Source: Paludibacteraceae bacterium (lineage in GTDB: Bacteria; Bacteroidota; Bacteroidia; Bacteroidales; Paludibacteraceae). From it: a stretch of DNA of 14,210 bases. The DNA lies in NCBI GenBank assembly GCA_018055865.1, contig JAGPGR010000016.1:1-14210 (forward strand), in the 5' to 3' direction. Below, piece after piece: positions 1 through 7,838 of the stretch. A model generated the notes under the pieces. It saw only the letters and a list, made by a program, of their open reading frames with translations. It was not told the origin of the DNA and did not search any database. The position numbers were made by a program, and so were the translations under genes. Numbering within the stretch: position 1 is the stretch's first letter; every line of letters begins with the position of its first letter.

Positions 1-1132
1 AAAAGTCCTTTTGTTCATTTTCCAGAAATTCAATCCTGGCTTTGGAAGCAGGCATGGCTACCGGATCGAACACACGCACCGTAGCACCTGCCCGCATCAA
101 CTTTTCAATAACCACAAAAGCCGGCGCTTCGCGAATATCGTCGGTGTTTGGTTTGAATGCCAATCCCCAGATTGCTACAGTTTTACCGCTCATCACCTTT
201 CCCCAGCGTTTGGTTAGTTTTCTGAAGAGAACTTCTTTCTGGATGTTGTTTACATCTTCTACGGCCCGTAGCAGGCGGAGTTCATAACCGTTTTCCTGTG
301 CTGTACGAATGAGTGCCTGTACATCTTTGGGAAAACAGGAACCGCCGTATCCTGAACCTGCATACAGAAATTTTCCGCCGATACGTACATCAGACCCTAT
401 GCCTTTACGAACCAAATTGATATCGGCACCAACAATCTCGCACAGGTTGGCAATGTCGTTCATAAAACTGATACGGGTAGCCAGCATGGAATTGGCTGCA
501 TATTTGGTCATTTCGGCTGAAGGAATATCCATGAAAATTACCCTGAAATTGTTGAGCAGAAACGGGCGGTACAATTTTGTGAGGAGCTCTTTGGCTCTTT
601 CGCTTTCGGTGCCTACCACCACGCGGTCGGGGCTCATGAAGTCGTTGATGGCATCGCCTTCTTTCAGAAATTCGGGATTGGAAGCTACATCAAAGGGGAT
701 TTTTACGCCCCGTTTATCCTGTTGCGAAAGTATGGTTTGCTTCACCAGTCTGGCGGTGCCCACCGGAACCGTACTTTTGGTAACCAGCAGCACGTAGTTG
801 TTCATTTTTTGCCCCACTTCGGCAGCTACCTGAAGTACGTATTTCAGGTCAGCACTGCCGTCTTCGTTGGGTGGAGTGCCCACAGCGCTGAAAATAACCT
901 GTACTTCGTCCAGAATATCCTCCAGCCGGGTAGTAAAATGCAACCTTTCGGCTTTCATGTTTCGCTGCACCATATCTTCCAGTCCGGGTTCGTAAATGGG
1001 AATAATGCCTTTCAGGAGATTATCGATTTTTTGTTTATTGACATCCACGCAGGTAACATCTACGCCCATTTCGGCAAAACAGGCTCCTGAAACCAGCCCG
1101 ACATAGCCGGTACCAATAATAGCTATTTTCAT
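1..1132 (-). CDS. ugd: UDP-glucose 6-dehydrogenase, N-terminal 377 codons (partial at left edge)
   Basis: Oxidises UDP-glucose to UDP-glucuronate with two NAD+, a cytoplasmic step supplying uronic acid sugars for capsule, exopolysaccharide or O-antigen. Translating the reverse strand from the ATG at 1132 gives [14 protein letters not shown], a Rossmann GxGxxG at residues 7-12. Family motifs follow in order: TKSTVPVGT (118-126), NPEFLKEG (152-159), KYAANSMLA (210-218, with the conserved Lys210 and Asn214) and [12 protein letters not shown] (259-270), where Cys266 is the catalytic nucleophile. The C-terminal UDP-binding domain has begun ([16 protein letters not shown]). Relatives run to about 435-440 residues, so roughly 60 codons lie outside the window. 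The frame is open throughout. The gene upstream on this strand is separated by a terminator at 1224-1253, so ugd probably has its own promoter in 1133-1223. Identification is firm. Which polysaccharide it serves cannot be told from here. Confidence 0.96.
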   Translation of the reverse strand, partial: MKIAIIGTGYVGLVSGACFAEMGVDVTCVDVNKQKIDNLLKGIIPIYEPGLEDMVQRNMKAERLHFTTRLEDILDEVQVIFSAVGTPPNEDGSADLKYVLQVAAEVGQKMNNYVLLVTKSTVPVGTARLVKQTILSQQDKRGVKIPFDVASNPEFLKEGDAINDFMSPDRVVVGTESERAKELLTKLYRPFLLNNFRVIFMDIPSAEMTKYAANSMLATRISFMNDIANLCEIVGADINLVRKGIGSDVRIGGKFLYAGSGYGGSCFPKDVQALIRTAQENGYELRLLRAVEDVNNIQKEVLFRKLTKRWGKVMSGKTVAIWGLAFKPNTDDIREAPAFVVIEKLMRAGATVRVFDPVAMPASKARIEFLENEQKDF

Positions 1133-1161
1133 TATTTAATTAATAATCAGATGGTTAATTT

Positions 1162-1177
1162 GGTAAGCGTACTTACC
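1162..1177. repeat. Short inverted repeat upstream of ugd
   Basis: GGTAAG-CGTA-CTTACC is a perfect 6-bp inverted repeat with a 4-nt centre, 30 bp upstream of the ugd start. It could be a small operator or a hairpin in the 5' leader. No clear TAnnTTTG box was found: GATATTTG on the minus strand near 1190-1197 is one base off, with no good -33 partner. A chance occurrence is possible. Confidence 0.3.
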
Positions 1178-1223
1178 GGTTTACTTCATACAAATATCGG
1201 TATTTTTTTTCGATAAAAGTAAA

Positions 1224-1253
1224 AAACCGTTTTCATTTTATTGAAAACGGTTT
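1224..1253 (-). terminator. Rho-independent terminator of the cytidylate-kinase-like gene
   Basis: A perfect 12-bp stem (AAACCGTTTTCA, 1224-1235, with TGAAAACGGTTT, 1242-1253) encloses a 6-nt loop. Read on the minus strand the stem is followed by a T-run (complement of the A-run at 1221-1226). It lies 23 nt beyond the stop codon of the kinase-like gene and separates that gene from ugd. Confidence 0.8.
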
Positions 1254-1276
1254 AGAATTCGCCGGAATTTCTTTTT

Positions 1277-1906
1277 TCAGCTTTGGCGTGATTCGATGTA
1301 CTTCAGAATGATTTCGGTAGCATTATCGAATCCGATTTTACCTGTATCAATTGTCAGGTCGAAATTTCGCACGTCTGCCCAGTCTTTTTTGGTGAATTTC
1401 TGTATGTAAAGGGCCCGTTGTTTGTCGCCGGAAGCAATTTGAGTCAGTGCTTCCAGTTCGCTGATTTTTCGCACTTCCATCAGTCTTCGTGCACGTGATT
1501 CGATGCTTCCGTGAAGATAGATGCTCACCACATTGGGGCGATCACGTAAAACATGGAATCCGCCGCGTCCGATGATTACTGCGGAATGTTCGCGGGCAAT
1601 TTGTTGCATCACTTCCGATTCTGTTTCGAAAATTTTGGAAGTAGTGGGGATGTAATTTCCAACGGCTTCGTTGTAAAATTCATTTAAACTCGTTTTTTCC
1701 CAGAAATTTTGCCAGAATGAAGTGATTTTCTCTTCGTGCGGTACAACATCTTCGACGAAAACCGAGAGTTTCTCGGCGGTACGTGTAATGATTTCATGAT
1801 CAGCGTAATACATGTTCAGTTTTTCCGCCAGTTTGCGGCCGATATAGGCCCCGCCACTGCCTAATTCGCGACTGATGGTGATAACTAAAGGTGTTGTTTG
1901 TGTCAT
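1277..1906 (-). CDS. Cytidylate-kinase-like family protein
   Basis: A 209-residue P-loop nucleotide kinase-like protein. The start region VITISRELGSGGAYIG (residues 8-23) carries the glycine-rich phosphate-binding loop typical of the cytidylate-kinase-like family (Pfam Cytidylate_kin2), followed by a helix GRKLAEKL. Later motifs are VIIGRGGFHVLRDRP and SIYLHGSIESRARRLMEVR, the latter like the arginine-rich LID region of CMP kinases. It is shorter and more divergent than canonical Cmk (about 225-230 residues), so the substrate is uncertain: a nucleoside monophosphate is likely, but CMP itself is not shown. The ATG at 1906 is strongly supported by an AAAGGAGGT Shine-Dalgarno sequence just upstream. 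The gene is alone on its strand, with a terminator after its own stop and another after nadC upstream, so it is probably a single-gene transcript. Confidence 0.85.
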   Translation of the reverse strand: MTQTTPLVITISRELGSGGAYIGRKLAEKLNMYYADHEIITRTAEKLSVFVEDVVPHEEKITSFWQNFWEKTSLNEFYNEAVGNYIPTTSKIFETESEVMQQIAREHSAVIIGRGGFHVLRDRPNVVSIYLHGSIESRARRLMEVRKISELEALTQIASGDKQRALYIQKFTKKDWADVRNFDLTIDTGKIGFDNATEIILKYIESRQS

Positions 1907-1910
1907 TTTT

Positions 1911-1919
1911 ACCTCCTTT
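1911..1919 (-). promoter_or_regulatory. Strong Shine-Dalgarno sequence of the cytidylate-kinase-like gene
   Basis: The minus strand reads AAAGGAGGT, then AAAA, then the ATG at 1906. This is a nearly full complement of the 16S rRNA 3' tail at short but workable spacing. It fixes the start codon. It stands out because no other gene start in the window has a comparable match, and members of this phylum generally do not rely on Shine-Dalgarno pairing. Confidence 0.75.
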
Positions 1920-2227
1920 TTTATGTTTGGATAATTAGATTAATCGGTTTGAGTATGTTCCGGCTTTTTAGTTCTGTTGCGTGTATCCGAAAAGCCTGAA
2001 TTTTGTATGGACTTAGATACGAAATAAACAATCAATAAGAAATATTATTGAAGATATTTTTTGTAGAAGAGGGTAGCTGCTTGACAGTCAGCCTGGTGCA
2101 CGGAACTTCAAAAAGAGAGAGCAGTTCAGTAGGATTCTGCTCTGTAAGAACAGCATAAAGATAGAAAGTTATTTTTTGTTTGACAATGTTTTACTGAATA
2201 ACTTCTTCATCTCATTAAGAAAACAAA
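1920..2227 (-). other. Gene-free leader region with possible small RNA structure
   Basis: About 310 bp between the Shine-Dalgarno sequence of the kinase-like gene and the nadC terminator. No credible protein-coding frame is seen; the longest candidates are ORFs of about 13 and 22 codons on the minus strand without support. It holds a candidate promoter (2156-2187) and two overlapping hairpins that exclude each other: AGAGCAG (2118-2124) with CTGCTCT (2137-2143), and CTGT (2142-2145) with ACAG (2150-2153). If the promoter is real, the mRNA has a leader of about 240 nt. A separate small RNA is an alternative. Confidence 0.35.
2156..2187 (-). promoter_or_regulatory. Candidate promoter for the cytidylate-kinase-like gene
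   Basis: On the minus strand ATTG (complement of 2184-2187) is followed after 20 nt by TATCTTTA (complement of 2156-2163). This compares with the Bacteroides consensus TTTG-N20-TAnnTTTG, with one mismatch in each box. Transcription would start near 2149. Confidence 0.35.
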
Positions 2228-2257
2228 AAACCGTTCTCTTTTGTTGGAAAACGGTTT
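2228..2257 (-). terminator. Terminator of the DUF4783-nadC unit
   Basis: The stem AAACCGTT (2228-2235) pairs with AACGGTTT (2250-2257) and is extended inward by further pairs after one mismatch. On the minus strand it is followed by a run of T (complement of 2225-2230). It lies 60 nt past the nadC stop. A T-run on the plus side (2260-2267) could make it work in both directions. Confidence 0.75.
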
Positions 2258-2316
2258 CATTTTTTTTAAAAAAATATAAATTTGCTACCCCGATTATCAG
2301 TCGGTTATTCAATAAA

Positions 2317-3159
2317 TCAGTCTAAAGCCTTAAAACTCATGTCTAAACTTTTCACTGAGTGTGTGAGTGCTCCGACCGAAATATAATCAACGCCGCATTC
2401 GGCATATTGTCGCAGATTGGTAAGGGTAATGCCTCCGGACGATTCGGTTTCGTACTTATTGCCGATGATCTCAACGGCTTTTCGGGTATCTGCAACACTG
2501 AAATTGTCGAGCATTATGCGGTCAATTCCGCCAAAGTCAAGCACTTGTTGCAATTCGTCGAAATTGCGCACTTCTATTTCTATTTTCAGGTTCTTGCCTT
2601 TTTCCTTCAGGTATTTTTGAGCGCCTGATATAGCCTGCGTTATGCCACCGGCAAAATCTACGTGGTTGTCTTTCAGTAGTATCATGTCAAAAAGCCCGAT
2701 GCGGTGATTTTCGCCTCCGCCCATTTTTACAGCATATTTTTCGAGCATACGGAGTCCGGGAGTAGTTTTGCGCGTGTCGAGCACTTTGGTGTTGGTGCCT
2801 TCCAGTTCTTTCATATACTCGCGCGTGCGGGTAGCCACTCCGCTCAGTCGCTGCATGATGTTGAGCATCAACCTCTCAGTCTGGAGCAGCGATTGGATTT
2901 TTCCTTCCACCACAAAGGCTATATCGCCGTATGCTACAGAAGCACCATCCTGAATGTAAACAGTCATTTTCAACTCCGGGTCAAAAGCGCGAAATATCTC
3001 GCGGGCTACTTCTACACCGCACAGCACGCCTTCTTCCTTGATTATTAACTGTGATTTTCCGACAGCATTGGCCGGTATGCTCGACAGGGTGGTATGATCA
3101 CCATCACCGATGTCCTCGGCAAACCATGCCGGGATCATGCTGATAAAGTCTTTGTTCAT
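2317..3159 (-). CDS. nadC: Nicotinate-nucleotide pyrophosphorylase (carboxylating), quinolinate phosphoribosyltransferase
   Basis: Converts quinolinate and PRPP to nicotinate mononucleotide, CO2 and pyrophosphate, the entry step into NAD from de novo quinolinate; cytoplasmic. The 280-residue length matches the family. Motifs seen: EDIGDGDHTT near residues 15-24; QRLSGVATRTR (103-113); DTRKTTPGLR (128-137) with KYAVKMGGGENHR (141-153), which line the quinolinate and PRPP site; KDNH (163-166); IEIEVRN and IMLDN in the barrel; and ESSGGI near the C-terminus. The ATG at 3159 overlaps the TGA of the upstream secreted-protein gene in an ATGA arrangement, indicating translational coupling. NadA and NadB are not in the window. 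Confidence 0.97.
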   Translation of the reverse strand: MNKDFISMIPAWFAEDIGDGDHTTLSSIPANAVGKSQLIIKEEGVLCGVEVAREIFRAFDPELKMTVYIQDGASVAYGDIAFVVEGKIQSLLQTERLMLNIMQRLSGVATRTREYMKELEGTNTKVLDTRKTTPGLRMLEKYAVKMGGGENHRIGLFDMILLKDNHVDFAGGITQAISGAQKYLKEKGKNLKIEIEVRNFDELQQVLDFGGIDRIMLDNFSVADTRKAVEIIGNKYETESSGGITLTNLRQYAECGVDYISVGALTHSVKSLDMSFKALD

Positions 3160-3551
3160 TCAGATTCTATTCGTAATTGTTGAATTAATTGTTTTCCGTT
3201 TGTTTTTCGGGTGAGCACATATACCCGGTAGTTACCGGCAGTAGTTTTGAGTGTTCCTATGATGAAACTTGCAGCTTCTTTGTTGCCGTTGTGGAGCAAC
3301 TGAAACCCGTTCACTTTGTTTTTTCTGAAAAAATCGGTAATAATTCCTACAGCCTGCTGCTTGCTGTACACATCATTTTTATTGCTCATCACCAGTTCCA
3401 CGTTATCGTTGAGATAATTCGTAAGTTTAGCTACATCAGCCGAGTTGAGAGCCGTTACGATTTCATTCGGAAATCCTGTGGTTTGAGCCGCAGAAGTCAG
3501 TTCGAAAGCCGTGAATAAAGCAATAAAAGTTAATAATTTAATAGTTTTCAT
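3156..3551 (-). CDS. DUF4783-like exported protein
   Basis: A 131-residue protein with a signal peptide (Lys at 3 and 5, a hydrophobic stretch around 6-16, probable cleavage after A22 in TSAAQ). The mature part of about 109 residues begins FPNEIVTALNSADVAKL and ends in a beta-rich stretch (ASFIIGTLKTTAGNYRVYVL). This resembles DUF4783 proteins of Bacteroidota, which have an NTF2-like look; the assignment is by pattern and not by search. It is first in a two-gene unit with nadC, overlapping it by 4 nt. The function is unknown. Since the product should be outside the cytoplasm, a direct role in the NadC reaction is unlikely. Confidence 0.8.
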   Translation of the reverse strand: MKTIKLLTFIALFTAFELTSAAQTTGFPNEIVTALNSADVAKLTNYLNDNVELVMSNKNDVYSKQQAVGIITDFFRKNKVNGFQLLHNGNKEAASFIIGTLKTTAGNYRVYVLTRKTNGKQLIQQLRIESE

Positions 3552-3635
3552 ATAAAGTTTTGGTTTTTATCGGACAAAACAGATGTTTTTCTCTAAAATT
3601 TTGCAATATTTGCATGATGATAAGAACCAACATTG

Positions 3636-3643
3636 CAAAGTTA
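3636..3643 (-). promoter_or_regulatory. Probable -7 box for the DUF4783-nadC unit
   Basis: The minus strand reads TAACTTTG, an exact match to the Bacteroides -7 consensus TAnnTTTG, giving a leader of roughly 75-80 nt. The expected TTTG at -33 is not evident, so the call rests on one box. The 184-bp divergent gap must also hold the rlmH promoter, for which I see no convincing pair of boxes. Confidence 0.45.
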
Positions 3644-3735
3644 TAAAATTTTTGTTTAAGAATTTTTCTGCATCGGATATTTAATACTTTTTATTGTCTG
3701 CAAAAAACAGACCAAAAAACTCAAAAGCTGTTTCA

Positions 3736-4209
3736 GTGAAAATTAAATTGATTTTGGTAGGTAAAACCACGGACGGAAAACTGGCTGCGTTGATTGAAGA
3801 ATATACCAATCGGTTGAGATTTTATATTCCATTTGAGCAAATTATACTTCCGGAGCTTAAAAATGCCAAAAATCTGCCTTTAGATCAGCAGAAGGAGAAA
3901 GAAGGGAATGCCATTTTAGCCAGGTTGGACAATTCGGATGAGGTAATTCTGCTCGACGAGAAAGGAAAGCAGTTTTCTTCGGTGGACTTTGCTGCTTTTA
4001 TTTCACGGAAAATGATTTTTTCAAATAAAAGTATGGTTTTTGTAGTCGGTGGTCCATACGGATTTTCGCCGGGAGTTTATCAGCGGGCCGATTCATTGTT
4101 GTCACTTTCAAAAATGACTTTTTCGCATCAAATGATCCGTTTGCTTTTTGCCGAGCAGCTCTATCGGGCCATGAGTATAATAAAGGGTGAACCCTATCAT
4201 CATGAATAA
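3736..4209 (+). CDS. rlmH: 23S rRNA (pseudouridine1915-N3)-methyltransferase RlmH
   Basis: Methylates N3 of pseudouridine 1915 in helix 69 of 23S rRNA on the assembled 70S ribosome, using SAM. The 157-residue product matches the family (about 155). The SPOUT fold with its C-terminal knot is recognisable: EVILLDEKGKQFSS in the middle, VFVVGGPYGFSPGVY (the GGPYG SAM loop), then LSKMTFSHQMIRLLFAEQLYRA and the typical ending KGEPYHHE. The start chosen is GTG at 3736 (MKIKLILVGKT), where the family begins. An in-frame TTG at 3694 would add 14 unrelated polar residues. The 3' end overlaps the next gene by 8 nt, so the two are probably co-transcribed and coupled. Confidence 0.95.
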   Translation: MKIKLILVGKTTDGKLAALIEEYTNRLRFYIPFEQIILPELKNAKNLPLDQQKEKEGNAILARLDNSDEVILLDEKGKQFSSVDFAAFISRKMIFSNKSMVFVVGGPYGFSPGVYQRADSLLSLSKMTFSHQMIRLLFAEQLYRAMSIIKGEPYHHE

Positions 4210-7200
4210 AGTAAAAGTTATTTATAAGAGAATGTATTTGTCTCACAGGGTTTTAATTCTTGTGATGCTTTTGATGGTTGTCTGTGGATTTGTTTTTCAG
4301 ACCATTTACCGGAATTCTCCCCGGCATGCCATACCAGTTCAGAATTTTACTTACGATCTCCATCAAAGAGAAATGAAGGCAGATGTAAAGATTAAAGAAA
4401 TAGAACGCTTGCTCCTTAAGGATTCGGTAGACTTGCTCCCCTACATTTCATTCGAGAAATTGCCTTCTGTTTACCTGGTTTACAAAAACGATGAGTTGAT
4501 TTTTTGGTCGGACAATCAGACCGAGCCGCAGAATCTGAATAATGAGAAATGGCAATACACGCTGCTTTCAAATGTTCATGCCATAACCCGCTCGCAACGT
4601 ACGGGCGACTACAATATTGTTGTGTACATTCCGGTGAAGTACAACTATCCTTACGAGAATGAGGAATTGAAAAATATTTTTTCTGAAGGAATAAGGCTAA
4701 GCAAAGACATTGCTGTTGTGCCCGATAGTCCTGCAAGTCCCAATGCAGTATTCAGTCATGAATCTGAGTATCTCTTTACGCTTGAAATGCCCGAAAAACC
4801 TGTTTATAATGAAGGTTGGGCTATTACGGCTATGATTATGTTTCTGATTGCTTTTCTTATTCTTTTTTATCTTTTCGCTCGTTTTCCTCTGCTCATCGGT
4901 CGTAAATCACTTTCCTGGAAGGGTTACTTTCTTGTCAGCGCGATTATGGCTGCGTTTGTGTTTATTTGCCTGAAGTTCAATTTCCCGACTGCGTTTTTTC
5001 TGAACAAGATTTTCACACCGTTTCATTATGCTTCGAATACATTTTTAAGAACACTGACTCATTTAAGTTTTCTTTCGTTGTTTCTTTTTGCACTGGTGTA
5101 TCTTCTCACCTGGTTTGTCAAGGACGAGTTGGAAGCACATAAGTTTTTAAAACCGAAGCAAATACTGTTGCTGATTATTCCGGGCGTGTTTTTTGTTCTG
5201 ATTTTTATTTTTCTTACAGGAGTTGTTTTCAATTCATCCACAGATGTCAATATCCTGAAACTGGAAGATTTTTCGCTTGTGTCTGTCTGGAACCATTTAC
5301 TCTTTTTACTGTGGGGTATCAGTTTCATGTTCCTGCATTTGAAAACTCACCGGATTTTGCTTCGTACCACCGATCTAATTAACACAGCCGAACTGGATAT
5401 CATTGTTTCAATTTTCATTTTTGCGGCAGGATACCTGATGTTTGAAACATATATTGCGTTTTTTATGGCTGCATATGTTGTCTTATCAGTTGTGTTGTAT
5501 CTGCCGCACGTTTTCCCAAAACTAATGGGCACTAACTCGTTCATGGTTTTTTGGTTGATTTTTTTTACTTTTTTTATCACCTGGTCTGCCGTACAGATGA
5601 ATCAGGACAAGAAATTTGCCAAGTACCGCACACTGACAGAAAATCATTATCTGAACGAAGGTACCGACGAAGACCGCCTCGCCATAGCTCTGCTGGATGA
5701 TTTGAACAAAAACATAATGAATGACAGCAGAATAAGGCATTTGGTACTATTCTCCGATTCATTAAGCATAGCTAATGAGTATCTGAATACTAAATACCTG
5801 CGTGGATTCTGGAATAAATATGAAATGCGACTTTTTACGGTAATTCCTGATTCGGAACTCGACAAACAATATACGGATGAAATTTCAAATTCGGGCAGAA
5901 AAGTAAGAAATACTCACTTTTACTCCATGGGAAACCCCGATTCTGATATGTCTTTTCTGGGAGCTTTTTCGGTAGTAAGCAATAACAAGGTCAACACTAA
6001 CTTTTATATGGAATTTTACCCCAAAAAGTATTTTAAAAGTTATAGTTTCCCCAATTTGCTGCTGGATGATCCTCCGGGCATTCAGGCTCAGTTCAACCTC
6101 TCCACAGCTCGTTATACTTTCCGGGAACTTGTCAGCTCGGCAGGTAATTATCGCTATCCGACAGATGCAGGGTGGATAGAAAAACGGAAAGAAAATTATT
6201 TCTCACAGATTTATGCCGGCTACAAACATTACATCTATGTGCCGAATGTCTATAATTATTTTGTGCTTTCAGAAGAAAATACAGGTGCGGTCAAATTTAT
6301 TATTTACTTTTTCTACACATTTTTGCTTTATATTTTTATCTCTTTTTTCACACTGTGGATTTACAAAATCCTGCATCGTCAGACAAGGGTTAATTTTACT
6401 TTTTCATCCAAATTCCTGTATTCATTTACCGTATTGCTGGGGATGAGTTTCTTGTCAATATTCTATGTATCGGTAAATTATATGCAGCAGAAATACGTTG
6501 ATGAACAAAAACAAAAACTGGAAGAAACCAAAAACTACATTCAGAGCGCACTGCAGGAGAAGTATTCTTGGCGCGAGTCACTGGACTCAACGATGACTAA
6601 CGATCTGAATTTTGACCTGCAGGACTTGTCATATACCTATCAGACCGATATTCATGTATACGACAATAAAGGCAGATTGATAGCGAGTTCGCAGATGCCG
6701 CTCTTTTCCAGGGGACTTATAAGCCGCCAGATTTCGCCCTTGCCCTATTTCTCCAATGTGCAGAACATGAACCAGTATGAAACCATCGGCAAACTGGAAT
6801 ACCTGATAGCCTATACTGACTTCTACAATATTGATTACCTGCCATTGGGTTATATTGCGGTTCCGCAGTTTTTCAGCAACGACAGGGTAAAGGCCGACCT
6901 TGAAAGTTTTCTTTCGGTAATTATTAATATCTACCTGATTATCATTATTTTGTTTATTGCTTTAAGCTTGTTTATCGGCAGGCAGTTGTCTTCGCCTCTT
7001 TTGATGCTTCAGGAAAGCCTCAAACAAATAAAACTGGGGCAAAGAATGCAAAAAATTGATTACAAGCCCAGGGATGAAATAGGTCAGTTGGTAGAACAAT
7101 ACAATAGAACGGTAGAAGAACTGGAGAAAAGTGCCCAATTACTGGCACGCTCCGAGCGTGAATCGGCCTGGAAGACCATGGCACGCCAGGTAGCTCACGA

Positions 7201-7828
7201 AATAAACAATCCGCTCACGCCCATGAAACTGACTATACAGCAATTGCAGCGGAGAAAAGCAATGAATGATAAGGATTTTGATGATTATTTTGAAAAATCA
7301 TCTTCCATGCTGATTGAGCAAATTGAAAATTTATCGAAAATAGCCGGTACTTTCTCCAGCTTTGCCAAGTTACCCGAAGCAAAATTTTCCAAAGTGGATG
7401 CCGCGAAAAAGTTAAGTTCGGTAGTGAGGCTTTTTTCGAACAGCAACGAAAAGATGAAAATAACCTATGAAGGTCCTGAAGAAAATATTTTTATCCGGGC
7501 TGATCACGAACAAATGATTCAGGTTTTCAATAATTTACTGAAAAATGCTGTTCAGTCCATACCGGCTTCGCGGAAAGGTATCATCCGGGTTAGCCTGGAG
7601 TCGACTGATAAGTGGATCTACATTTATGTGAAAGACAATGGCAAGGGAATAGCCGACGAGATAAAGGATAAATTGTTTACTCCTAATTTTACCACAAAAT
7701 CTACCGGAATGGGTCTTGGATTGTCTATCACGCAGAATATCATCATGATGTTTGGAGGCGGAATAACTTTCGAAACCAGTGTGAATGAAGGAACTACATT
7801 CAAAGTTGCACTGCCGCGAATTAATTAG
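4202..7828 (+). CDS. Large multi-pass membrane sensor histidine kinase, NtrY-like core
   Basis: A 1208-residue inner membrane sensor kinase. From the N-terminus: a membrane segment (about 17-35); an extracytoplasmic domain (36-205); a block of about eight segments (206-465, e.g. WAITAMIMFLIAFLILFYLF and ILLLIIPGVFFVLIFIF); a second extracytoplasmic domain (466-698); two segments (699-722, 737-760); a third extracytoplasmic domain, possibly Cache-like (761-902); and a last segment (903-926). Then come a HAMP region (927-980, ending PRDEIGQLVEQYNRTVEEL), a HisKA domain with the phospho-acceptor His999 in ARQVAHEINNPLTPMKL, and a HATPase domain with N box NLLKNAVQS, G1 DNGKGIA, F box FTPNFTTKS and G2 GMGLGLS. 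All catalytic motifs look intact. HEINNPLTP is NtrY-like. No response regulator is next to it. The ATG at 4202 overlaps rlmH by 8 nt; an in-frame GTG at 4187 is less likely. The signal is unknown. Confidence 0.93.
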   Translation: MNKVKVIYKRMYLSHRVLILVMLLMVVCGFVFQTIYRNSPRHAIPVQNFTYDLHQREMKADVKIKEIERLLLKDSVDLLPYISFEKLPSVYLVYKNDELIFWSDNQTEPQNLNNEKWQYTLLSNVHAITRSQRTGDYNIVVYIPVKYNYPYENEELKNIFSEGIRLSKDIAVVPDSPASPNAVFSHESEYLFTLEMPEKPVYNEGWAITAMIMFLIAFLILFYLFARFPLLIGRKSLSWKGYFLVSAIMAAFVFICLKFNFPTAFFLNKIFTPFHYASNTFLRTLTHLSFLSLFLFALVYLLTWFVKDELEAHKFLKPKQILLLIIPGVFFVLIFIFLTGVVFNSSTDVNILKLEDFSLVSVWNHLLFLLWGISFMFLHLKTHRILLRTTDLINTAELDIIVSIFIFAAGYLMFETYIAFFMAAYVVLSVVLYLPHVFPKLMGTNSFMVFWLIFFTFFITWSAVQMNQDKKFAKYRTLTENHYLNEGTDEDRLAIALLDDLNKNIMNDSRIRHLVLFSDSLSIANEYLNTKYLRGFWNKYEMRLFTVIPDSELDKQYTDEISNSGRKVRNTHFYSMGNPDSDMSFLGAFSVVSNNKVNTNFYMEFYPKKYFKSYSFPNLLLDDPPGIQAQFNLSTARYTFRELVSSAGNYRYPTDAGWIEKRKENYFSQIYAGYKHYIYVPNVYNYFVLSEENTGAVKFIIYFFYTFLLYIFISFFTLWIYKILHRQTRVNFTFSSKFLYSFTVLLGMSFLSIFYVSVNYMQQKYVDEQKQKLEETKNYIQSALQEKYSWRESLDSTMTNDLNFDLQDLSYTYQTDIHVYDNKGRLIASSQMPLFSRGLISRQISPLPYFSNVQNMNQYETIGKLEYLIAYTDFYNIDYLPLGYIAVPQFFSNDRVKADLESFLSVIINIYLIIIILFIALSLFIGRQLSSPLLMLQESLKQIKLGQRMQKIDYKPRDEIGQLVEQYNRTVEELEKSAQLLARSERESAWKTMARQVAHEINNPLTPMKLTIQQLQRRKAMNDKDFDDYFEKSSSMLIEQIENLSKIAGTFSSFAKLPEAKFSKVDAAKKLSSVVRLFSNSNEKMKITYEGPEENIFIRADHEQMIQVFNNLLKNAVQSIPASRKGIIRVSLESTDKWIYIYVKDNGKGIADEIKDKLFTPNFTTKSTGMGLGLSITQNIIMMFGGGITFETSVNEGTTFKVALPRIN

Positions 7829-7838
7829 CAGTTAACAG

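Noticed and set aside
309..797. 162-codon plus-strand frame
   Set aside because: It is antisense to ugd, whose motifs continue through the same bases; the product has no family features.
2060..2110. tRNA-like look of the stretch around GGTAGCTGCTTGACAGTCAG
   Set aside because: No cloverleaf, acceptor stem or T-arm could be built on either strand.
3694..3735. TTG start 14 codons upstream for rlmH
   Set aside because: The added residues are polar and unlike RlmH N-termini; GTG at 3736 gives the normal length and MKIKLI-type start.
4187..4201. GTG start for the histidine kinase
   Set aside because: ATG at 4202 gives the expected short cytoplasmic N-terminus before the first membrane segment, with a smaller overlap with rlmH.
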